A DNA stretch of 64,000 bases from Marinibaculum pumilum (lineage in GTDB: Bacteria > Pseudomonadota > Alphaproteobacteria > Ferrovibrionales > Ferrovibrionaceae): assembly GCF_042646425.1 (NCBI RefSeq), contig NZ_JBHRTR010000034.1, positions 124,001-188,000 on the forward strand, written 5' to 3'. Made by a program: the position numbers and the translations under genes. The notes under the pieces were generated by a model. That model was not told the origin of the DNA, did no database searches, and was given only the letters and a program-made list of their open reading frames with translations. Positions 9,085-15,747 of this stretch are shown here, piece after piece (position 1 is the first letter of the stretch; each line of letters starts with the position of its first letter).

Positions 9085-9120
9085 TCGGCTCCACCCTGCC
9101 AGTAGGGGGTTCAGCGCCGT

Positions 9121-9153
9121 GTGCCGGAGCGGGCCGCCCGCCTGCTCCGGCAC
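9121..9153 (-). other. intercistronic stem-loop between TAXI receptor and permease
   Basis: Perfect 10-bp stem (GTGCCGGAGC with GCTCCGGCAC) and a 13-nt loop, with no T-tract. Such a hairpin after a binding-protein gene usually protects the upstream mRNA end and lowers permease expression; that role is inferred. Confidence 0.55.
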
Positions 9154-9172
9154 GCTCAGGTCGGGCGCTGGA

Positions 9173-10330
9173 TCAGAACGCGACCTCGAAGCCGCCCGCC
9201 TTCAGGGCCTCGCGCCGCTTCGCGGCCCAGGCCTCGTTCCAGTCCTCGGGCGCCTGTGCCTCCAGCTCCGCCCAGGCCTTGGCCAGGGTGTCCTGACGGG
9301 CGACCAGCCGGTCGTTATGGGCCTGCGCCGCATCGGTCCAGACGCCGGCCTCCTTGAAGTAGCGGATCGCCCCCTCATGGTAGGGGATCACCCAGTCGAG
9401 CTTCTGGTACTTCAGCGCCCAGCCGTCGATGCCGGGCACCTTGCCTTCATAGAGGGGCAACAGCTCGAAGACCGCCTTCGTCATGTTGTAGGCCAGGTCG
9501 GCATCCGAGGTCTCGTAGTTGATCAGGATCGGGTAGGCATAGCCCGCCATCTCCCGCCCGTCGGTGCCGTCGATATTTGCTCCGGTCGTGGCGTGAACCT
9601 TCACGTAGTACGGCGCCACCGCCAGCAGGCGCTTGAAGGCCGCCTCGTCGTCCGGGTCGAACTGCGGCCAGACCAGCCCGCGCGGGCTGGATGCGGCCTC
9701 GTAGCAATTGCCTGCATTGGTAACGGCGAAGGCGGCATCGACACTGCCCTCGACCAGCCCTTTCCAGGACGCGGCGAAGCCGCCGAACTCGACCTTCTCC
9801 ACATCGTCCCAGGTCAGGCCGCCATAGGCGAGCCAGGCGGTGGAGTTGGTGTTCAGCGCCGGCGCGCCCTTGATCCAGGCGACCCGCAGACCCTTCAGGT
9901 CGGCATAGGTGAAGCCCTTGCAGTCCGGCTTGCCAGCGGTCTCGCAGGCCTCGCGCGCGACGCCGAGCGACATGGCGAAGCCGCCGCCGATATTGGAGGC
10001 CAGGAGCCGGATCTTCTGCGGCCCCCAGGTCTGGCCGCCGAAGGCGAGAACGCCTTCCTGCGCCAGATAGACGCCGATGCCGTTGGCGGAGAATTCCACC
10101 TTGCCCTGACGCAGGGGCTCCATGCGGGCGATGTCGTTCTGGCCGGGCAGGATCCGCAGGTTGACCCCGGCGGCCTCCTGCAGCGCGGCACCGATGGCGA
10201 CTGCCTGGTTGTAGCCCGCCGAGCCGGTGCCGTAGGCCGTCCAGGCGACCTGTTTGGGCAGGGTGAAATCGGCAGCAAAGGCGGTCGAGGTGGCAAGGCA
10301 CATCGCCGCGGCCAATGTCGCAATCCGCAT
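9173..10330 (-). CDS. TAXI-family TRAP solute receptor
   Basis: Periplasmic binding protein of 385 residues. It has a signal peptide (MRIATLAAAMCLATSTAFA) followed by the TAXI-type start WTAYGTGSAGYNQAVAIGAAL, and later ANIGGGFAMSLG. The ATG has a strong GGAGGAAAGAAAG ribosome site. It is transcribed with the fused TRAP permease downstream. A 22-bp inverted repeat lies about 100 bp upstream. The IclR/CoA-transferase/hydratase genes next door suggest a carboxylate substrate that is activated to a CoA ester (inference). Confidence 0.9.
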   Translation of the reverse strand: MRIATLAAAMCLATSTAFAADFTLPKQVAWTAYGTGSAGYNQAVAIGAALQEAAGVNLRILPGQNDIARMEPLRQGKVEFSANGIGVYLAQEGVLAFGGQTWGPQKIRLLASNIGGGFAMSLGVAREACETAGKPDCKGFTYADLKGLRVAWIKGAPALNTNSTAWLAYGGLTWDDVEKVEFGGFAASWKGLVEGSVDAAFAVTNAGNCYEAASSPRGLVWPQFDPDDEAAFKRLLAVAPYYVKVHATTGANIDGTDGREMAGYAYPILINYETSDADLAYNMTKAVFELLPLYEGKVPGIDGWALKYQKLDWVIPYHEGAIRYFKEAGVWTDAAQAHNDRLVARQDTLAKAWAELEAQAPEDWNEAWAAKRREALKAGGFEVAF

Positions 10331-10430
10331 CTTTCTTTCCTCCCTTTGGGCGATCGGGTCTCTCGTCCGTGTCCCGACTGTCACCGCCGCGACTTTTGCA
10401 CGGCAGCCGGAGGGGATCAATGAAAATTCC

Positions 10431-10452
10431 ATCATTGTTTATTCTCAATGAT
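10431..10452. promoter_or_regulatory. inverted repeat, candidate operator of the TRAP operon
   Basis: ATCATTG and CAATGAT form perfect 7-bp arms around an 8-bp spacer, in a short AT-rich island about 100 bp before the TAXI receptor start. The adjacent IclR-type regulator is the obvious candidate ligand. A second palindrome occurs before the CoA-transferase gene. Confidence 0.45.
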
Positions 10453-10545
10453 GATTGTTCAAAATAATGAAATTCAAGATTGGGCAAGCCGACGCCACGG
10501 GGAGGGCGTGGCAGTCGGTCGGGGGGAGGCTTGCGGCCCAGGGGT

Positions 10546-10620
10546 CTCAGGAAGAGGGGGGCTCAGGAAGAGGGGGTCTCAGGAAGAGGGGGCCTCAGGA
10601 AGAGGGGCCTCAGGAAGAGC
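10546..10620. repeat. five-copy 16-bp tandem repeat overlapping the IclR gene 3' end
   Basis: CTCAGGAAGAG begins at 10546, 10562, 10578, 10594 and 10609, giving 16-bp spacing three times and then 15 bp. Each copy is followed by a run of four or five G, except the last. The last copy contains the TGA stop of the IclR gene (10610-10612). The other copies extend downstream of it, into the gap before the TAXI promoter. Confidence 0.85.
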
Positions 10621-11527
10621 GGGCGAGGGTCCGGCCGCTTCTGTCCGCAGCCGCGCCGCTGTGGAAGACGCCGGACAGCCGGATCGCTTCCGCGGCTTCC
10701 GCCAGGCGGGGGCCCAGGTCGGTCTCGAAATAGTCCGCGACTGCCCGGTAGCGCGGCACCGCGCAGGCGAGCGCCACGCACAATCCGTCGTCGGTGCGTC
10801 CCAGGGGGGTCGATGCGGCCACCAGGTTCGGCCGCCAGTCGCCGTAGGAGACGCAGAAACCGTCGCTGCGGCAGCGTGCGATTGCGGCGTCCGTCCGCTC
10901 GGCGAAGACGGCGAACTCCTCGGGATGCAGCCGGCGCAGCTCGGCGGTCTTGGCGTCGAACTCCGCCCCTTCCAGAAGGGAGAGCAGCGCCCAGCCCAGG
11001 GCGGAGCGGTGCAACGGGCCGGTCTGGCCGATATCGGGGATATGCGGCCAGCCGGGCGGGCTGCCGGCGGTCTGGATATGGACGAAGGAATCGCCCGACA
11101 TCACGCCGAGCGAGGCGTTGCCGGCGCACATGGCCGCGAGATCCCGCATCGGGGGCAGGACCTCGTGCCGCCAGGGCATCGCCGAGAGGACCGGATAGTT
11201 GAGCGCCAGCAGCTTCGGGGCCAGGCGGAATGCCCCCTTCGTGTCGCGCCGCAGATAGCCCAGATGCACCAGCGTCTTGCACAGCCGCGACACGGTGGGC
11301 CGGCTGAGGCTCAGGCGCCGGGCGATCTCGGCATTGCCAAGCGCGCCGCCGCCGGAATCGAAGCATTGCAGGATCTCGATCCCGCGCATCAGGGTGGAAG
11401 ACAGGGACGCGTCCTGGACCTCCGCGCCCTTCGGATCCGAAGGGTCGGAAGCGGAGTGGCCAGAGGGCGACGATGTGGCCGGCAATACAGGTTGCGGCTC
11501 GCCGACGTCTTTTCGTCGCCTCTTCAT
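10610..11527 (-). CDS. IclR-family regulator
   Basis: Transcription regulator of 305 residues. After a disordered N-terminal 40 residues comes an IclR winged helix (STLMRGIEILQCFDS, then LGNAEIARRLSLSRPTVSRL, about 44-90). The effector-binding domain contains TGPLHRSALGWALLSLL, close to the family signature. Its ATG overlaps the CoA-transferase stop (ATGA), so it is made with that enzyme. Likely targets are the TRAP operon and the divergent CoA-transferase/hydratase promoters. The last codons lie in a 16-bp tandem repeat, so length may vary between strains. Confidence 0.9.
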   Translation of the reverse strand: MKRRRKDVGEPQPVLPATSSPSGHSASDPSDPKGAEVQDASLSSTLMRGIEILQCFDSGGGALGNAEIARRLSLSRPTVSRLCKTLVHLGYLRRDTKGAFRLAPKLLALNYPVLSAMPWRHEVLPPMRDLAAMCAGNASLGVMSGDSFVHIQTAGSPPGWPHIPDIGQTGPLHRSALGWALLSLLEGAEFDAKTAELRRLHPEEFAVFAERTDAAIARCRSDGFCVSYGDWRPNLVAASTPLGRTDDGLCVALACAVPRYRAVADYFETDLGPRLAEAAEAIRLSGVFHSGAAADRSGRTLARSS

Positions 11528-12777
11528 ATGGTGCCTTTGGCCCGGTACTGCTCTATTTCGGCATCGTCGAGGCCGACAAGCTCTCTATAGATATAGTCAT
11601 TGTCGGCAGCAAGGCGCTTCGCCGCCCAGCGGATCCGGCCGGGGCGGTGGCGGAACCGCGGCACGACGCCCTGCATCCGAACGGTGCCGAAATCCTCGTC
11701 TGCCACCTCGGCGATGGCCTTCCGGGCGACGACCTGCGGATCGGCATAGATCTGGTCGATGCTGTAGATCGGCGCCAGGGTGCCCTGCGCCGCCCGGAAC
11801 GCCGCGACCGCCTCTTCCTGGCTGTGCGCCGCCAGCCAGCTGCCGAAGATGCGGTCCAGCTCGGCGGCGTTTTCGACCCGTGCGGCATTGCTGGCGAAGC
11901 GCGGATCGTCCGGCAGTTCGGGCCGGCCGATCGCGCGGGCATTGTTCGCGAAGGTGCGGTTGGTGCTGCCGGCCAGCGAGACATAGCGCTTGTCGGCGGT
12001 CAGGTAGACGTCCGACGGCGCAGAATACAGGTTGCGGTTGCCGCTGCGCTGACGGACGGTGCCGAGCTGGTCGTACTCGATCGCCAGCACCTCCAGGATG
12101 CGGAAGGTCGCCTCAGTCAGCGACAGGTCGATCTCCTCGCCCCTGAGCTGGTCCTCGCCGCCGTCTTGCCCGTCGGCGCCGCCGCTCCGCCTGTCCTGCG
12201 CCAGCCGCCAGAGCGCGGCCATCACCGCGAAGGCGCCGAACAGGCCGCCGATCGGATCGCCGATCGGATAGCCGGTATGCATCGGCGGCTGGTCCTCGCT
12301 CCCGGAGATCGCGGTCAGGCCGCCCATCGCCTCGAAGATGCGGGCGAAGCCGGAGAGGCCGGCATTCGGCCCGTCCTGCCCGAAGCCGGTGAGGCGCAGC
12401 ACCACCAGCCGCGGATTCGCCGCCCACAATGTCTCGATATCCAGGCCCCAGCGCTCCAGGGTGCCGGGGCGGAAATTCTCGATGACGACATCGCTCTTCG
12501 CCACCATGCGCAGGAACAGCCGGCGGCCGTCCTCGGTGCGCAGGTCGAGGGTGCCGAACAGCTTGCCGCGGTTCGTCACCTTCCACCAGAGCGACTTTCC
12601 CTCGCGGAACGGCGGGAAGCCGCGCAGGCCGTCGCCGAGGCCCGGCAGTTCCAGCTTCACCACCTCGGCGCCGAAATCGGCCATCAGGGTCCCGGCCATC
12701 GGACCGGCGATGATCGTCGCGATATCCAGCACGCGCAGCCCCGCCAGCGGGCCCTGGCCTTCCTCTCGATCCATCAC
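11524..12777 (-). CDS. CaiB/BaiF-family CoA transferase
   Basis: Type III CoA transferase of 417 residues that moves CoA between carboxylic acids. Motifs: GLRVLDIATIIAGPMAGTLM at the N-terminus, VVKLELPGLGD, NFRPGTLERWG, and the catalytic Asp in EIDLSLTEATF near residue 220. The segment just before that Asp (about 196-216) is unusually rich in Gly, Asp and Glu. It is divergent from an enoyl-CoA hydratase and overlaps the IclR gene downstream. This suggests activation of an imported acid, followed by hydration or isomerisation. Confidence 0.9.
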   Translation of the reverse strand: MMDREEGQGPLAGLRVLDIATIIAGPMAGTLMADFGAEVVKLELPGLGDGLRGFPPFREGKSLWWKVTNRGKLFGTLDLRTEDGRRLFLRMVAKSDVVIENFRPGTLERWGLDIETLWAANPRLVVLRLTGFGQDGPNAGLSGFARIFEAMGGLTAISGSEDQPPMHTGYPIGDPIGGLFGAFAVMAALWRLAQDRRSGGADGQDGGEDQLRGEEIDLSLTEATFRILEVLAIEYDQLGTVRQRSGNRNLYSAPSDVYLTADKRYVSLAGSTNRTFANNARAIGRPELPDDPRFASNAARVENAAELDRIFGSWLAAHSQEEAVAAFRAAQGTLAPIYSIDQIYADPQVVARKAIAEVADEDFGTVRMQGVVPRFRHRPGRIRWAAKRLAADNDYIYRELVGLDDAEIEQYRAKGTI

Positions 12778-12821
12778 GTCCCTCCCGTATTGCGGAACGT
12801 GGTTAGCATGTTATTCCAATA

Positions 12822-12833
12822 ATTCAAATGAAT
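12822..12833. promoter_or_regulatory. candidate IclR operator between CoA transferase and hydratase
   Basis: ATTCA-AA-TGAAT is a perfect-arm palindrome in the AT-rich gap between the two divergent genes, 45 bp before the CoA-transferase start. IclR proteins bind short palindromes of this kind; assignment is by position. Confidence 0.4.
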
Positions 12834-12914
12834 GGACGATATGTAAGCATTTTTGGCATAGTCCCGGTCGATGGTTCGCAATGCCGGACCGGAACCGAGC
12901 CGGGAGGAACAGAG

Positions 12915-13733
12915 GTGACGGAACAGGATGGGGAGCCGGCGGCCGCGGCGCGGACTCGCGTGCAGGTCGAGGATGCGGGGGCGGTGCGCCTGCTGACCCT
13001 CGACGGCCCGCGCAGCCGCAATGCGGTCGGTCCGGAGGTCTATCGCGAGGTCCAGGCCCGGATCGTCGATGCCGGGACCGATCCGGCGGTGCGCGCGATC
13101 GTGCTGACCGGGGCTGGAGGTTTCTTTTCCTCCGGTGGCAATGTCCTGGCCCTGCGCGACAGCGCCGAGGGCACCCTGGCGCAGGCGACCGCGAAGACCG
13201 ATGGGCTGAACGCGATGATCAAGGCGATCGTCGACGGGCCGGTGCCGGTGATCGCCGCGGTGGAAGGCGGTGCGGCCGGCGCAGGGGCTTCCCTGGCTCT
13301 GGCCTGCGACCTGATCGTCGCCGCGGAGGGCGCGACCTTCACCGCGGCCTATGTGCGGGTGGGCCTGAGTCCCGACGGCGGCATCACGCATTTCCTGCGC
13401 GACGCGCTGCCGCGGCAGCTGGTGATGGAGATGTGCCTGCTGGGCCGGCCGATGCCAGCGGCGCGCCTGGCGCAGGCGGGGGTGGTGAACCTGCTGGCGG
13501 CAGACGGCGCGGTCCTGCAGGCGGCCATGGAGCTGGCGGGAACCCTTGCGTCGGGGCCGCCGAACGCCATCCGCCGCATCAGGGAGCTGGTCAATGCCGC
13601 ACCACGCAACGGATTGGCCGACCATCAGGAGGCGGAGGCGCGCGCGATCAACCTGGCCCGCTTCGGTGCCGAGGCAAAGGAGGGGCTGTCCGCCTTCCTG
13701 GACAAGCGCCGGCCCGACTTCTCCGGCCTGTAG
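12915..13733 (+). CDS. enoyl-CoA hydratase/isomerase
   Basis: Crotonase-fold enzyme of 272 residues. The CoA-binding/oxyanion motifs are visible in FSSGGNVLAL and VEGGAAGAGASLALACDLIV. The acidic residues of the typical hydratase are not obvious, so isomerase or dehydratase activity is possible. The GTG start at MTEQDGEP has GGAGGAAC 5-6 bp upstream; an ATG at 12828 would add 29 residues lying in the promoter region. Divergent from the CoA transferase and probably in the same pathway. Confidence 0.87.
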   Translation: MTEQDGEPAAAARTRVQVEDAGAVRLLTLDGPRSRNAVGPEVYREVQARIVDAGTDPAVRAIVLTGAGGFFSSGGNVLALRDSAEGTLAQATAKTDGLNAMIKAIVDGPVPVIAAVEGGAAGAGASLALACDLIVAAEGATFTAAYVRVGLSPDGGITHFLRDALPRQLVMEMCLLGRPMPAARLAQAGVVNLLAADGAVLQAAMELAGTLASGPPNAIRRIRELVNAAPRNGLADHQEAEARAINLARFGAEAKEGLSAFLDKRRPDFSGL

Positions 13734-13749
13734 GGGCGCTCCGGCATCC

Positions 13750-14391
13750 TCAGCCGGCAGGCTTCTCCAGGTGCAGGGTATAGGCGATCCGGTTGCCGAA
13801 GAACGCCCGCTCGCGAAAGCCGGCGGCCGCGGCGAGGCGGGCGACCTTGGCGCGGCCCTGGAAATGCGGGTCGAAGACGATTTCGGTCACCGACAGGATG
13901 CCGCCCGGCTTGAGGGCGCCGTGGATTGCCCGCAGGGCGGCCCCCTGGTCCGGGATCTCGCCCAGCACGGTCACAAGCAGGGCGCGGTCGAAAGATGCCG
14001 GGTCAAGCTCCGCCTGCGTACAATCGCCCTGGACGAAGCGGATATTGCCGACCCCGGTCGCCTGCGCCCGCTCGCCGGCCCGCGCCAGCATGCCTTCCTG
14101 CAGGTCCAGCGCCACCACTATGCCGTCCGGCGCCACCGCCCGGGCTGCCGGCAGGGCGAGCCGGCCTGGGCCGCAGCCGACATCAAGGATGGACATGCCG
14201 GGGCGCAGGTCCAGATGCGCCAGGATTTCCGCGGCGCGGTTGGTTCGCGTGAAAGGATTGTCCAGCTCTACCATCCAGTGCAGCCAGGCGGGGCAGGGCA
14301 GGGCCCGACGCCGGGATCCCAGCCGCCAGGCCGCCCAGACGGTTGCGGCCAGCGCCGCCAGGCAGAGCGCGATGACGACAGTCCAGGTCAC
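13750..14391 (-). CDS. membrane-anchored class I SAM methyltransferase
   Basis: Methyltransferase of 213 residues with an N-terminal membrane helix (about 3-23). The SAM-binding motif ILDVGCGPGRLALPAA is near residue 70, followed by VVALDLQEGMLARA. The middle resembles UbiE/menaquinone-type enzymes. Its ATG overlaps the moaE stop by 4 bp, so it is at the end of the moaD-moaE transcript. A link to molybdopterin is not required by sequence; a small molecule or lipid is a likely substrate. Confidence 0.82.
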   Translation of the reverse strand: MTWTVVIALCLAALAATVWAAWRLGSRRRALPCPAWLHWMVELDNPFTRTNRAAEILAHLDLRPGMSILDVGCGPGRLALPAARAVAPDGIVVALDLQEGMLARAGERAQATGVGNIRFVQGDCTQAELDPASFDRALLVTVLGEIPDQGAALRAIHGALKPGGILSVTEIVFDPHFQGRAKVARLAAAAGFRERAFFGNRIAYTLHLEKPAG

Positions 14392-14855
14392 CGGCCGGCG
14401 GCGGGATCCGTCCAGCGGGCGGCGGCCGCATCATCCTCCGACTTGGCCGCGACCCAGGCGCGCTGGCCACCGGTCTCCTCCAGCTTCCAGAACGGGGCCT
14501 TCGTCTTCAGCCAGTCGATCAGGAAGGCGCAGGCTTCGAACGCCGCCTGCCGGTGGGGGGATGCGGTGCCGACGAAGACGATCCGCTCGCCGGCGGCCAG
14601 GCGGCCATGGCGATGCACGATGCGGCTGGCCTGCAGCGGCCAGCGGGCCTGTGCCTGTGCCTCGATCTCCGCCAGCAGCTTTTCCGTCATGCCGGGATAA
14701 TGCTCCAGGGTCATGTGGCTGACCCCGCCATCCTCCGCCATGTCCCGGACCAGACCGGTGAAGGTGACGACGGCGCCGATATCGTGCCGGCCGGCGGTCA
14801 GCAGCAGGCTCTCGCGTCCGGGATCGAAGTCGTGACGCTGCACGCTGACGGTCAT
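14388..14855 (-). CDS. moaE: molybdopterin synthase catalytic subunit
   Basis: Large subunit of molybdopterin synthase, 155 residues. It inserts the dithiolene sulfurs into cyclic pyranopterin using the thiocarboxylate of MoaD. Motifs: GAVVTFTGLVRD, MTLEHYPGMTEK, and HRHGRLAAGERIVFVGTAS with the usual active-site basic residues; SPHRQAAFEAC follows. It lies 4 bp after moaD and overlaps the methyltransferase gene. The product would serve the molybdenum hydroxylase and MsrP encoded elsewhere in the window. Confidence 0.94.
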   Translation of the reverse strand: MTVSVQRHDFDPGRESLLLTAGRHDIGAVVTFTGLVRDMAEDGGVSHMTLEHYPGMTEKLLAEIEAQAQARWPLQASRIVHRHGRLAAGERIVFVGTASPHRQAAFEACAFLIDWLKTKAPFWKLEETGGQRAWVAAKSEDDAAAARWTDPAAGR

Positions 14856-14859
14856 CGTC

Positions 14860-15117
14860 TTAGTCCATGCCGCCGGTCATCGGCGGGAAGAAGGCGATCT
14901 CGTCGCCGGGCCCGATGGCGGTGTCGAGGGCGGCATGCTCCTGGTTCACCGCCGCGCGGATCACGCTGCGATCGGCGAAGGCCGCCTCGTAGTTCTCGCC
15001 GCGACCGGCCAGCCAGTCGATCAGTGCCGCCACGGTGGCGATCTCCGGCGGGGGTTCGGCCTGCTCCTGGGCATGGCCGACCCGTTCGCGGAGCCAGGCG
15101 AAGTAGAGGATCTTCAT
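14860..15117 (-). CDS. moaD: molybdopterin synthase sulfur carrier subunit, with C-terminal extension
   Basis: Ubiquitin-like sulfur carrier of 85 residues (MKILYFAWLRERVG at the start; PGDEIAFFPPMTGG near the end). MoaD must normally end in Gly-Gly for adenylation and thiocarboxylation. Here two more residues, Met-Asp, follow the GG before the TAA. The start at MKILYF is the family start; an upstream ATG at 15177 would add 20 unlikely residues. It is followed immediately by moaE. Confidence 0.92.
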   Translation of the reverse strand: MKILYFAWLRERVGHAQEQAEPPPEIATVAALIDWLAGRGENYEAAFADRSVIRAAVNQEHAALDTAIGPGDEIAFFPPMTGGMD

Positions 15118-15188
15118 CGATATCGGGTCCCGGCTGTCGGTTGCATGCAGCGAACCTGCGTCCTGCGGACGCCACAATCAAGCGGCCC

Positions 15189-15737
15189 TCATCGAAGGTG
15201 CGGCAGCCCCTTGGCGAGGTAGTCGGCCCCGGACCAGGCGGTCAGCGCCGCGGCGATCCACAGCAGGACGAGCGCGGCGGGCTGCAGGACGGCACCGGCC
15301 GCGGTCATCGCCAGCAGCAGCAGGACGATGGCCACCAGCTGCGCCGCGGTCTTCCACTTCGCGACCCCGGTCACGGCGACCACCACCTGCTTCTGGCCCA
15401 GGAATTCGCGCAGGCCGGAAATCAGGATCTCCCGGCCCAGGATGATGATCACCGCGATGGCGCTGGCCATGCCCAGCTGTCCCTTCGCCAGCAGCATCGT
15501 CAGGGCGGCGGCGACCAGCAGCTTGTCGGCGATCGGGTCCAGCCAGCGGCCGAAATCGGATTGCGCCTGCCAGCGCCGCGCCAGCCAGCCGTCGAACCAG
15601 TCGGTGACGGCGGCGGCGGCGAACAGGACCAGGGCGGTCCAGCCGGCGGCCGGGTCCGGCAGCCAGAAGGCGGCACAGAACGGTACCACCGCCAGCACGC
15701 GTGCCAGGGTCAGCAGGTTCGGGATGTGACGGCGCAA
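15189..15737 (-). CDS. pgsA: CDP-diacylglycerol-glycerol-3-phosphate 3-phosphatidyltransferase
   Basis: Integral membrane enzyme that makes phosphatidylglycerol phosphate, 182 residues. The CDP-alcohol phosphotransferase signature is complete in DGWLARRWQAQSDFGRWLD plus PIAD (about 60-82). The TTG start (LRRHIPNLLTLARV) has AGGAG 6 bp upstream and falls 10 bp after the uvrC stop. A longer reading from 15815 would overlap uvrC and adds a non-family N-terminus. The uvrC-pgsA order is common in alphaproteobacteria. Confidence 0.93.
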   Translation of the reverse strand: MRRHIPNLLTLARVLAVVPFCAAFWLPDPAAGWTALVLFAAAAVTDWFDGWLARRWQAQSDFGRWLDPIADKLLVAAALTMLLAKGQLGMASAIAVIIILGREILISGLREFLGQKQVVVAVTGVAKWKTAAQLVAIVLLLLAMTAAGAVLQPAALVLLWIAAALTAWSGADYLAKGLPHLR

Positions 15738-15747
15738 CGATCGCTCC

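Noticed and set aside
10546..10620. CRISPR-like array
   Set aside because: Units are 16 bp with no spacers; it is a simple tandem repeat and no cas gene is near.
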